Origin: Batrachochytrium dendrobatidis JAM81 | Lineage: Eukaryota > Chytridiomycota > Chytridiomycetes > Rhizophydiales | Direction of reading: 5' to 3' | DNA length: 64,000 bases | Assembly: GCF_000203795.2 (NCBI RefSeq) | Contig: NW_006281111.1 | Location: 155,421-219,420 of the forward strand | Shown here: piece by piece, positions 48,743-60,474 of the stretch | Numbering within the stretch: the stretch's first letter is position 1 | Layout of the letters: every line of letters starts with the position of its first letter | Program-made: the position numbers and the translations under genes | Notes under the pieces: model-generated | Seen by the model: the letters and a program-made list of their open reading frames with translations, nothing else | What the model was told of the DNA's origin: nothing | Databases searched by the model: none

Positions 48743-50589
48743 TCAGCACATACAACTCATTTCAATCAAGGCAAAGCAAAGCAGTCCTACTTGGAAAAAC
48801 TCGTCGCCCATAATTCTTCGACACAGAGTAGCAATGCGAAGTGTAAAGATTGCTACGGCTTTTATGGCACTTGACACATAGACGGATGCGCCTGACGCAA
48901 CCGATGTCGAAACAACCTCGATTTGAGTCATGGCTCCAACACCAACAGCAGCAGTTAGTCGTCTTTTTGCGTACGAAGAATACCGCTAACCATTCATAAA
49001 TTGAAATCAGCGTTTCCATTGCAAATCCATTCAAAGTTGGAAAATAAGCTTACCTGAAGATAGGAACTGCCATCACCCATCTGGGCCAAGAAATACTTTT
49101 TAGAAATAATATAACCTTTTGGACAAAAATAAGCACCCAAGATGGACACCGTTGAGACCAACAAGGTAAACGACTGAAATACAATGCGAGAAACAGGATT
49201 TGATTTACGATGATCAGAATGTCGCCATGCAAGGTGTTGTGATGGGTGAGGATAGTTGATATGCTGTGTTACAGTGTCTGTACCAAGAATCACTCCGTCG
49301 GCTACAGGATGTGAAGAGTGTGACGTAAATACATGTAGTTTGTTATTTAAAGTTTCAGGTTTACATCTCGACAGAGATATTGGAGCAGTCAATAAACTTT
49401 CATCCGATACGACGGTCGCCATGGTTCTATTATCACACCGTATAAAACAGATGGTGGCATCCTCTTTCCTGATTGCTTCCATTTGAATCCAGACATAAGT
49501 GCTCTCCATATCAGACAATTGGTCCATACAGTCTGATTGTAGAGTTGAGAGGACGGTAGATCCAACATCAACGTGACTAGAAGTTGTGGGTATAGTCTGA
49601 GGAATTGGATCATTTGAGAAGCTGTCTGTGGATAGTGGCAGAGATGAGTCTACATGTTGTGAGCAAGATAATGCTGACATCAAGTCTAGTTGGGACTTTT
49701 GACTTGGTCCCAACTCACCATGTCGTGGAATAACCAACCATCTGATTGCAAGTCGAGCAGTGGCTAGAGTAAGAGACTCGGCATCCGATACTTGCTTTAA
49801 AACCCTTAATAATCTGGACAAGTCATCGTTATGAACAAATGCCATGATGGGCTTGTGCAGGACAGCACCATTGTTGGAGAGATAATGATATTGCCACGAT
49901 GACAGAGTGACCCGATTCGTATCGACACCCCTGTCGCTTTGTTCTAATCGAGGTGACTCTTGTTTATCTCCGATACAGAAAGACGGTGGACCTCTCATGG
50001 CTTTGATAATGCCATACTTGTTGAGCCAAAGCGCAATATCAAAGCCTTCTACATGCTTACTAACAGCCGAGTTTGCGAATGTAGCTTCATTCATCCATGG
50101 CTGCAATGAGTTACACGCATCCAAGATTAATGGTTGCGAATGAGTGGTAGGTAAACTATCTGTTAAAGGAGAGAACACAGAGCCTCTACGTCTAGAAGTC
50201 GGAAGCAAGCTAGCAGACCGACATGGCTCATCCAATTCAGTAATTGCTGAGTTGGATTCTATCAAAGTACTTTTAGATGGCAGAGACTCAAGCGAGTCTT
50301 TGTCAGTCAACACTAGAGCTGAATCAAAACTGCTTTCCAAAGTATCGTTTAAAAGAATGTCCTGTTCCAAGATAGATGAATGCGAATCTTGGACTGGTTG
50401 CGTCAATGGAGTTTTCATAGGAAATGGTTCAAGTAGTGACCGATTAGTGTTAGTAGAGGACAATGGCTTCAGTATCATGGATCCTTGAATTGGAGTTTTT
50501 GTCGTAGAATTACTGTAGATGGGATTATTAGTAGAAGACATGACCATCCAAGAAGGCACAGGAGTTGCTGCAGTATGTCGCAGCTGCAT
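48743..50589 (-). CDS. Hypothetical membrane protein with PAS-like segment
   Basis: Two exons on the minus strand, 49054-50589 and 48743-48985, about 592 residues. The N-terminal 170 residues are Ser/Thr/Pro-rich. A segment near residues 215-310, ending PIMAFVHNDDLSRLLRVLKQ and TARLAIRWLVIPRHG, has the pattern of a PAS fold (D-D-x-x-R-L-x-x-x-L, then a strand). Near residue 480 a hydrophobic stretch (VFQSFTLLVSTVSILGAYF) could be a membrane helix, and two more hydrophobic regions occur in the last exon. PAS is an inference from pattern. No kinase or other output domain follows. Confidence 0.6.
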
Positions 50590-50724
50590 TGCTGTAACTT
50601 TCTGGTTGAATTCAACGTTTGGGCGGAGTCTCGAGTTTAGGCAAATTTTGCCCAATTTTCAATTCGCCAAATATTCAATTCAAAATCGGTTTATTTTTTT
50701 ACTAGCTGTTAATCTTAGTGCATT

Positions 50725-53700
50725 ATGCCAAAGTCTACAAGAAAGAAGAAGCTCAAGGCACAGGATTTTCAGGCATGTTGACTCAACAATGACATGATCT
50801 TGTGTTTTCAGTTGGAATGCATGCTCTTGCTCTTGCTTTTGCATTTTACATTTTCAACTTGCTATCCAACTCACGAGTTTATCATCCTAAACAATGTTGG
50901 TAAATAGAAAAAGAAACTCAAGGTTGGTAAAAAAGTAGCTCCTGCAGACAATCAAACCGATGTGACATTCAAGACCCAAAAGATTTCATTGCGACCCCAA
51001 AAGATCGCCATGGATCATGAAGAGGCTGCAACTGCTGCTGGAAAGCAACAGAGATTCAAGGATCTGTTGGCACAATGTCGGCACTACAATACTCAAAGCA
51101 GAAAGGGTAGATTTTTTGGATTTATTATATCATACTGCTTGTATAAATATATTATTGACGCTTGAAATCATGTGTTTGTAGAGGCTTTGGCTCAAATTCA
51201 AGATTTAATGGCTGTAGCGGATCAAGAAATGATTTCATTGAATCTTGGTACAATTGCAAACGACATTATTGCATTGATTTTAGACGAGGTAAATTTGCAT
51301 CAAACAACACTCTTAAATTACCAGCTAATATTCTTTGACTCGTTAGACCAATTCTGTGCGTGCTGCTCTGATTGCATTCGTCACTAGCTTTTTTGGACGT
51401 GTTGATGAGGTATATGACTAGACTAGATGTATCAACTATTAGAATGCGTTCACGTAGGGCATCTTACAATTAAACCTTTATTAAATAATATAGATTTCCA
51501 TCATGCCTTTTGATGCAGTCATTGTCGCATATACCACGTCCGCCATGAGTCATATTTCTGATAGCATTCGTGTGGATGGACTTTGTCTGCTTAAACTCTT
51601 GATTCTTCAATTTCCAAAAATCATTTCCAAAAACTCGCATTCTGTAAGTCTAGTGCTTGATTTTCATAACTGGTATGCAGTATTACACACTGCTGATTAC
51701 TGTTGCATTCTAGATTCTGCCTCATTTTCTGGATCTGCTTTCATCCCACACTAGAAACCAAGACAGTAGAGGTGCTACATTTGGCATAAATAGCGAGTTG
51801 ATTACATTCAAGGTGTCTAGTAATTTCTATTTTTTAAATTTGTAACAATACTCACATCTGATTTCCAATGCAAAACAGGGTAGAGAGCGGCTTTTGGATA
51901 GTTTTTATGGATTTCTTTGTCTTGTGATTTTACCAACCAAATCAAACCTACGAGATCAGAAAGTTCCAGGTGGAACCCATGGTGAAATTGAATGGAACAA
52001 GGTACAACATGTAGTTTGTGTTGAATTCAAAATACTGTAAATAGGATTCAAACATTTGATTGACCAGCGTGATTTGCTTCTAGTACCAAAATATGCTTTT
52101 ATTCAACCGACAAAACGAGATTGAAAATCGGAATCAAAAAGTACCTCATCTAGACTCTCTTTTTACTGAAACAGTAGTATTCAAGTCCAATGATAGGTTG
52201 ACTGTATCAGGTGTATCTGCTACCAAAACAATCAAATTTAGATCACATTCGCTTGTTACGGAAGCTAATGTTCAGGTAAACTATGCTTTAGTGCACAATA
52301 TACTTTTATCAAATTTACTGATTGATGGTATCAATGCAACTATTTTCAAACTACTTTTATAGCAACTTTTCGAGACATTGTATCCTCGCCTAATTGACTT
52401 TTGGATCGAGTCCAATTCTATTTTTAAATCCCCAAACCTTGGCTGGTCTCCTAGTCTTAGGATTTGTTTGCTAGTGATTCAAGTCTTACAAACTGTGATG
52501 CAGACCGAGTTTTCGGTACAGTAATACTTTTTAAATGTTTAGTTTGTAGTATGAATACTCACATTTTTCAATAGCTCCAGCCAAATTCGTTGTCAAAATG
52601 CAGAATTGCTTTCAGCAAGCATGTTTCTCCATTTTTTCCATTTGGAGAAGCATGCTCGCTATTGGATGACAAAGTTAGTACTGGCTACGATTGTGGATTT
52701 TTGATTGCTTTTAAAATACTTATTTATGTTTTGAATTTAAATAGCTCTACAAAACACTCATGCAGATGAATTTGGGATATTGCAGGATTATTTTACAAAT
52801 GTTGGGCCAAGAAAATGATGATACTCAGATGATGGCTGGAATGAAACAAAGTGTATCTCAATACGTCGTGCACACTTTGCAAAGCAGTCAGTCTTTGACC
52901 GCGTACGCCTCGAATCTGGATATGGAGGTGCTGGATAAGATTGTGTTTGAACTGTATACTAAATTCCATGATTTGAATACTTTACAGGTAATTTTTGCTA
53001 CCAAGATGCAGTAGCTGTGCATTTTGCAAATATTCTACATGAAGCATGACAGAGTCTAATTCAACTATTTATTCATCTAGGCAATGATTGGGTTCCAAAA
53101 CACTACAAAATCCATGCAGTTAGCGTACAATGCATTTTCTATTCTTGCTCGACTTGATGTATGAGCTTGTCTTTAACCATATAGATTTTTTGCATACTTG
53201 ATAATACCTAACTTGGATATATTTATTTTTGAATGGTTCAATACAGAATGCTCTTGGATCCGAAGACTATAATAAGTGGGCATGCGGTTTACCTTTTCAG
53301 CTCTATCAGCTTAAAATATGGAATTTTGAGTTTTCCAAAGTATGTATTATGGGATTTTCAGCAATCAGCACACCACTGTATCTAATGTATTGGCTATTTG
53401 TGAGATTAGGCAATATGCGACTTTTTGACGTTGATTGTCAAGTCTGGTAGTGCGGAACTTGGACATACCATTATGGCTAAAATTGTACCATTTTTCTATG
53501 GGTCTGCAAAGAAATCCAAACCACCTCAGTTTGGACCTTTTAAAGATTTACCTGAAACTGTTCAAACGGCGGCAGTAGCACTGCTGTACTACCTTCCCAA
53601 ATGGAACGAGGAAATGATTCAAGCAATTGTAGAGTGCTTTACACGTAGGCTTTATTTGTCCATCAGCAAGATCTATATTTAATGGACTATTCCGACTGAC

Positions 53701-54482
53701 TTCATGTGATTGTTTTTAGTATGGACGCCAGCTACTTTGGTTGTGATTTCGCTGCTAGACGTGGCTAATACAAGACAAAAAACATTAGAATTGGCACTGT
53801 CACATTCTGTGTATGCTAGTTTGCTCATGACGCTTGGTGTAGGCTATACAAAATCTAGTTTAAAGCCAATTCATACCGATTCTCTTGGTACGACAAAATC
53901 ATATATTGTAACTGTTGAAAGCTTTTGCAATACATCGGAACGTCATACACAGGTATATTTGAATGGTCTGATTTGTTTTTAAAATGATTCTTTAAACTAG
54001 CTTTACTGATTTATATGTATTTCAGATGAATAAAGATCAACTATTGTCCACCTTATGGAAACGTCGACAAGATATTGTTCGTGCCATTTCCACTTTGGTT
54101 GATTCTAAACCATTTTTCACAAGACTGACTGACATGTTGGTGAGGTTTTATTGTCATTTTGATCAACTGATATGGATTGCTTGAAATTGACAGTTTTTGA
54201 TTATGCCACTTTGTATTATGTAGACCACAACGTTGCCTGTCGATGGGTATTTGGGTGTATTTTCTCTACTGTCTTGCATTACCGAGCCATCTTTGACCAA
54301 GATTGTCATGGATTTCAAGCTACATTCTCTACTGTCTGTTCGATTAACCGAGTTTGAACAGTACATTGTTTCAAGAACAACAGTACGTGGCATCGATTTA
54401 ACTGATATTTATTTTTTGATTCTAGACACAGCGAGTCAATACTAATTCAAAATGGATTGACTTTGATTTAGCCTACGGATGA
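50725..54482 (+). CDS. IPI1: IPI1/TEX10-type pre-60S ribosome biogenesis protein
   Basis: Component of the Rix1/PELP1-TEX10-WDR18 complex that processes ITS2 and remodels pre-60S particles. Eighteen exons add up in phase to 814 residues: 50725-50772, 50908-51106, 51182-51288, 51347-51409, 51494-51643, 51714-51812, 51879-52001, 52084-52275, 52363-52515, 52575-52673, 52745-52987, 53081-53158, 53247-53339, 53410-53644, 53720-53952, 54026-54139, 54224-54382 and 54426-54482. The N-terminus, STRKKKLKAQDFQKKKLKVG, is the IPI1/TEX10 hallmark, then FKTQKI. HEAT-like helices follow (VRAALIAFVTSFFGRVDE, VDGLCLLKLLILQFP, LDLLSSHTRNQDSRGATFGI). Length fits TEX10 rather than short yeast Ipi1. Intron 1 starts with GC (CAG/GCATGT): no GT keeps the frame. 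Confidence 0.9.
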
Positions 54483-54640
54483 AATACGGCGTGAGTGTGT
54501 TATTTTATGTGACATTTTTCGTAGTTTGTGGTTGGATAAAATAGAAACGGATCAAAATAAACTCGTTTGAGCTGGCCCAATTTTAACACTTGATTCTTGA
54601 AAATGATGGATAACAAACAACTATAAACTAATTTTATTGG

Positions 54641-56219
54641 CTATACGCGAAGTCGAAATCCTACTCCAGCATCTGAGGAAGAGTTGTCAAAGAGTGATCC
54701 GGTGATGGAAGTTTGATGCTCGGCGTGAGGTGCATGAGGATCATTTTTTACCCGTCGTTCGCCTGCTGCCTTGCTTGGGAATGTGGGAAACAGATCCGGA
54801 TCTTTAGGCAATGGACTGGAACTGTTTGCACAAAAAGAGTCAACCCACACATCAGTACGCTATACAACACTACAACAAACTCATCACTTACAAAAAAAAG
54901 GGATGATTTAAAGCATCTTCGGCAGTGATTCTTGTTTCAGGATCATATCTTAGCAACTTTGACATCAAGTCCAATCCGTCTTCGGGAAGGTATGGAAATG
55001 TCGATCTTAAGCCAACACACAATTGCCGTTGGAAATTAACAGTTTTTGAAAGGGGAAGATCGGAAACTCCAGGCCACGTTTTTTCGGTAGGTGTACCCAG
55101 TAGCTTGAATATCTTGGCTAGTTGATCCATCTCACCTCTACCCGGCATCAAGGGTTCTTTATTGACTAGTTCACCAAATATGCAGCCAATAGACCACATA
55201 TCTATTGCTGTGGTGTATTTCTTTGCACCTAATAGCAATTCAGGTGCTCTAAAAAGAAGTGAGTTGATCCATACTAAAACCTGAAGCAATCTTATATTCA
55301 TAGGAAACCATGGAACAATTCGACGCCATTTGGTTTAAAACAAGAATGGAGATCATCGATTGCCTACCTATACCAAAGCGTGACGACTAATTGTGTAATG
55401 GGACCTAATGGACTTCCATACTTTCTTGCTAATCCGAAATCAGCAACTTTAATTCTTCCACGGTTATTCATCAGCAAGTTTGAGGTTTTTAAATCTCGAT
55501 GCATGATCCAGTTGCGATGCAAACAAGCTACTGCAGATAAAAGCTGCCTCATCAATGTTTTGATTTCAGATAAAAGAAAGGGTGATGGCATATCTTCCAT
55601 GAGTGATTTTAGATCGTGGTCTAGATACTCCATCACAATAAATATTCTGGATAGATGAACGAGTGCATGGTTGTAGCATTGAACACGGTGTATCGATAAG
55701 AATAAAAGGTATTGGTAAATGTCAGATCCAACCAGAACATACACTCACAAGACCTCTACAATAGCAAAGACTGTAACATTACCCAGACATGGATGAAGTA
55801 GTAACGATTTCCTTGACATTCACAATATATGGATGTTTTGCAATCAATAGTGTATGAATCTCTCTCAATGAAGTGATGGGGAATCCGTTTGTTTCTTTTT
55901 GTAGTTTGAGTTTCTTTAGAGCAACAATTTCTCCAGTTTGGCGGTCCCGAGCACGATAAACTATACCATATGAGCCCTCTTCAATACGGTTGAGTTTTTC
56001 GTAAAGGTCGACATTACGACAGCCTTGAAAGAATGGAGCTTTGGGTAAAATTCGTGGTGGAATTGGGGATAAGTTATGTGAAGCAGATGGTGGATGAGGA
56101 GTATCAGAGTGATGAGTTGTCTTTGTTCGTTTGGATTGTACATTAGATCGATGTGACTGTCTTTGAGGTTTCTGTTCATCCTCTGGGTCAGAATCCCATC
56201 TTGTCTGGATTTTACTCAT
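54641..56219 (-). CDS. CDK11: Cyclin-dependent kinase CDK11 (PITSLRE kinase)
   Basis: CDK that acts in transcription and pre-mRNA splicing (with cyclin L in animals). Exons on the minus strand are 55783-56219, 55368-55646, 54892-55248 and 54641-54821, 417 residues; the last two boundaries may be off by one base. The namesake motif is present as [13 protein letters not shown]. Other landmarks are the glycine loop [75 protein letters not shown] and [20 protein letters not shown]. The N-terminal extension is short (about 70 residues, basic and Pro-rich) compared with animal CDK11. The C-terminal tail ends GVGFRLRV. It converges with IPI1. Confidence 0.95.
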
Positions 56220-56679
56220 GATTACAGCAGAAATCAGGAAAATGAAAACAAAGCCTTTTGGCTATTCAGCACTTTATTACAGCGTGTTCATGGACTGTTT
56301 TTTCAGTCATCTTTCAAAAAACTGTTTTAAAACAACAATATGTGTTGCGTTGAATAAGAATTGATTTGAATAAACAAGTTTGTCATGCAATACAAACCAT
56401 TTCTTTCTTTCAAACTTTATTTTATTCTAAAAATTCGTGTCTGCATTCTAGTTCAAGATTGCAACCAAACATGCCAATCATTAAAAAACTGATGGATTTA
56501 ACAATATCATTTCATGATAGACTGTTTAGTGTTTCATGTCACACGAATATGACAGTAATACTGAATTGAACAAGATTTAGTATCGAGACTACACTCCAAA
56601 TGATTACGATTGTATCGAGTTTCAAGAAATCAAAAAGTTAATCTTGATTCTCTCAAATACTTGTATTCCAACCTATTTG
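56220..56679. other. Divergent intergenic region
   Basis: About 460 bp between CDK11 (-) and the small coiled-coil gene (+). A diverged copy of the dispersed motif (TTTCATGTCACACGAATATG) lies at 56531-56557. Confidence 0.45.
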
Positions 56680-57080
56680 ATGGATTCGTCTTCACAGGGT
56701 GAAAGTCATGCAGGATCTACTGAGGCTACCGATTGCATGTTTCTTGAACTGGATAGAGTTCGTAAGATGCAAGCAGAGCTTTCACTCACACATCTTGCAC
56801 AAGCCAGACAGTTTCCTACATCTCTGTGAGTTCAAATACGTTCAATTTGATACTAATAAGCAACTGAATGAATATTTATTGATGATTTTGTAGTGGAGAA
56901 GATGATAAAGATGAGGATGCAATGCAGACCTATAAGCGAAACAATGAGTATGTGAATGACAAGGAAGACAAGGTGAAGATTCTAGTTGAAAGACTGAATG
57001 AGCTTACAAGTATCATTGACAAGTCTGCAGTTGCCAATATGCCCGCTCCAAGCAAACCTTCAAATGGAACCAATACGTAG
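56680..57080 (+). CDS. Small coiled-coil protein
   Basis: Two exons, 56680-56825 and 56894-57080, 110 residues. It reads FLELDRVRKMQAELSLTHLA and later KRNNEYVNDKEDKVKILVER then LNELTSIIDK. Two helices with heptad-like hydrophobic spacing are separated by an acidic loop. Size and layout resemble small subunits of multiprotein complexes (for example Mediator or lysosome-organelle complexes), but I cannot name it. The start is uncertain because the frame stays open upstream to 56644. Confidence 0.5.
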
Positions 57081-57395
57081 ATTTATGCAATGAATTGTTC
57101 AAGGATTGAGTTTGCAGTAAACGATCATCTAGTTTACAATCGTATTCACGCAGTATAGAAATTCAAGGATTTTAATAAAAGCCAATCAAGGATTGACTCC
57201 AATTCATTAATACTGTTTTGTAAAATCATCAGTAAATCTATAACTGATCAACATAATTAACAGCAATCTTATGAGATTATTACTGCCAAGACAATCATTA
57301 AATGAGCTGCAATTTGGTTTAATTTTCAAGTCGGAAGTCGAATCAATTCAGCAAATCTGTTCTTGGTTTCCTTGCTTCAAGAAACATTAAATTAC
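57081..57395. other. Intergenic region upstream of CCT6
   Basis: About 315 bp containing the probable CCT6 promoter and a half copy of the dispersed motif (CGTATTCACGCAGTAT) at 57140-57160. Confidence 0.45.
57140..57160 (+). repeat. Partial dispersed motif copy
   Basis: Left half conserved (TCGTATTCACG), right half diverged. Confidence 0.4.
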
Positions 57396-60087
57396 ATGTA
57401 TGTTGTTGGTGATTAGCAATGAGCTTGTCATGCTGTCTGTATTATCTTTATGTTATAATGTGTTGGTTGCTAAACACTGATAAATCTATCAGATAACACT
57501 GCACTGAATCTGATTTTATGTTCAGTCCATCAATGATGTTGGACATCCGATCAGGCCATTCGTCTGTTTTTTCTAACTCGTAACTATCTTGATTATTACC
57601 AACACAATTAGGTCTTCTGCTGCTGTTCAACTTGCTAATCCAAAGTCTGAAGTTGCCCGTCGAGGTCAGGCTCTGCAGCTCAACATCAATGCTGCTTTGG
57701 GCTTGCAGGAAGTTGTCAAGACCAACCTTGGTCCAAAGGGAACCATCAAAATGTAAATATTATCATCAATGCAGAAGCTATGATTTCATTGTTTGTGCAT
57801 GCATCGGATTCTGTTGGCAAGGTTTGATGGAGTCTGGCGGTGAATTTATTCTACGAACATCGACGCTGTTCACATCCATTAGTATGGATCGTCTGGACAC
57901 TTTCCATGATATTCCGTACATACTATTGAGTCTGTTTAATCCTTACTGCATAATCACATTCTTTTATTATATCTTGACTTACATATCTGATCTGTCTTAA
58001 TGTTCGCTATTCAAGGCTTGTTGATGGATCTGGCGGTACTAAACTGACCAAGGATGGCAAGGTCTTGCTCTGTGAAATGGTATGCTAGATTGTGTATATC
58101 ATCCACTCATTCAGATACGATTCTCCATTGCTTTCTATGCTGACACTGACCTGTTTAATTTGTAAATTCAAGCAAATTCAAAACCCAACTGCTACAATGA
58201 TTGCTCGTGCTGCTACTGCCCAAGATGAGATCACTGGTGACGGCACTACTTCCAACGTACTCCTTATTGGTGAACTTTTAAAACAAGCTGAACGTTTAGT
58301 CTCGGAAGGCTTGCATCCTCGTGTCATCACCGAGGGATTCGAAATCGCTAAAAAAGAGGCTCTCAACGTAATGTGCATTCTTGTATTGGCTGTTCAATCT
58401 TGTTTACATATTTCCCTGCAACTCCATTAATCTGTAGGCTATACTGTAACTAGTTTCTGGAAAAGTTCAAGGTGTCCCGAACAATGGACCGCGAAACTCT
58501 CATTAGCGTAGCTCGTACTTCTCTTAGAACCAAGATTCGTCAAGAACTTGCAGATTCCCTTACCGAAGCCATTGTCGATGCTGTCATGTGCATTCATCAA
58601 AAAGGAGAACCTATTGATTTACACATGGTTGAAATCATGAAAATGATGCACAAGGATGACATGGAAACTCGTCTTGTCAAGGGTCTTGTGATGGACCATG
58701 GTGCTCGTCACCCTGATATGCCCAAACGTCTTCAAAATTGCCATATCCTCACTCTTAATGTCTCTTTGGAATACGAGAAAAGGTGCTTACATGTGCACTG
58801 ACTTGCAATCGTCAACCTTTTGAATTACCAATGTGTTGGCGTACTCATTTTATTTTTGCTTGGCATACCATTTTTGTATCACCTAGTGAGATCAACTCTG
58901 GGTTTTTTTATAGTAGTGCCGAGAAACGTGAACAGCTTGTTGAATCTGAGCGTCGATTTGTCGATGTCAAGATTGCCAAGATTGTCGAGTTCAAGAATCA
59001 GGTCTGTAGCAACTCGAAAAAAACGTTTGTCATCATTAACCAAAAAGGTATCGATCCTCTTTCTCTCGATGTGCTCTCCAAAAACGGCATCTTGGCTCTT
59101 CGTCGTGCTAAACGTCGAAATATGGAACGGTGAGTATATACTTGTTGAAATGATGCCTTTACCATTTGTTATACTGGCAATATTGAAGCACTGCGTTTCA
59201 GCTACAATGGGATACTTATATTCGTCTTGTCATTAGTCTGCAACTCTGCTGCGGTGGTATTGCACAAAACTCGGTTGATGATTTGACCCCAGATGTTCTT
59301 GGTAGCGCTGGTCTCGTCTACGAGCACGTTCTTGGCGAAGAAAAGTTCACCTTTGTTGAAGAGGTTGCCAATCCCAAATCCGTCACTCTTTTACTTACTG
59401 GTCCCAACTCTCACACCATTGGCCAAGTCAACGATGCTGTTCGTGACGGTCTTCGCGCTGTTAAAAATGCCATTGAAGACGAACACCTTGTTCCTGGTGC
59501 TGGTGCTTTCCAGATTGGTCTTCATGCCCACTTGATGAAGTTTAAGGATCTTGTCAAGGGTCGCACCAAGATGGGTGTTGCTACTTTTGCCGAAGCCATG
59601 CTAATCATTCCCAAGGTTCTTGCACAGAATGGTGGATTTGATGCTCAAGATGTTATTGTGTCCCTCCAGGTATTTAATGTGCTTTTGAAAAACATTGGTT
59701 TCACTATTCTAATGGGTGTGGTGTATAGGAGGAGTTTGCTCAAGGACATATTGTCGGTGTTGATCTTGTAACTGGCGAGACGCTCGATCCTATCATTGAG
59801 GGTATCTGGGACAACTACCGTGTTCACCGTCAGATGCTCAATTCTTGGTATGTTGGTGTAAACCGTTGGTGGATTGACTGCATACGCTAATCTACCATTG
59901 ATTTTATGAATTCGTTCTATATAGCTCTGTTATTGCTAGCAACTTTTTGCTTGTTGATGAAATGATGAGGGTAAGGGTTTTGCTCTAGTATGTAGTTGCA
60001 TCAAAACTAGAATGTATTTTTAACACCATTCTTATATTGACACAGGCCGGTCGTTCGAGTCTTAAACAGTCGAATGTTGAAAACTAA
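57396..60087 (+). CDS. CCT6: Chaperonin TRiC/CCT subunit zeta
   Basis: Subunit of the cytosolic TRiC/CCT ring that folds actin and tubulin. Ten exons in phase give 537 residues: 57396-57397, 57612-57752, 58016-58079, 58173-58367, 58454-58782, 58887-59129, 59237-59669, 59729-59847, 59925-59970 and 60046-60087. The start codon seems split: AT, a 214-nt intron with GTATGT donor, then G. This yields [20 protein letters not shown]. Family motifs: [47 protein letters not shown] (ATP binding), [50 protein letters not shown] IKALRR, PGAGAF and [10 protein letters not shown]. An alternative first exon starting at ATGAGC near 57420 would add a few residues. Confidence 0.95.
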
Positions 60088-60474
60088 AAATGGTTTTGCA
60101 TACTAAATAAACAATTGATTCTTATGTTCTATTTCATCACTGTTGGCTTGACAAAATATTTGAATAATAGTTGAATAGAAGCAAGTCAATGAGCTAAATT
60201 TGCCTATACCAAGAAAAGGTTTGAATCCAGTAACCAGATGGTTCATTTACCTGCTAAAATGTACTCTGTCTTTAATCACCGATTTTGATTGCAATGATAC
60301 AAGTAGCATCTTCAAAAGTCGGACCCTTGAACAAACAGGTTCAAATTCCATCATGAATAATGCACTTTACATTGTGAAACTTGCTACAACCATGCAAGTC
60401 GCGAAACACGAGTTTAAAATACTCGAGTTTCTTCAAGAAACCAAACTTTACCTTGCAACGAACAAAAAGGCAAG
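60088..60474. other. Intergenic region
   Basis: About 390 bp upstream of the DLEC1-like gene. No coding support. Confidence 0.45.

Noticed and set aside
53229..53450. Alternative frame within IPI1
   Set aside because: Part of it runs through an intron; the correct reading uses exons 53247-53339 and 53410-53644.
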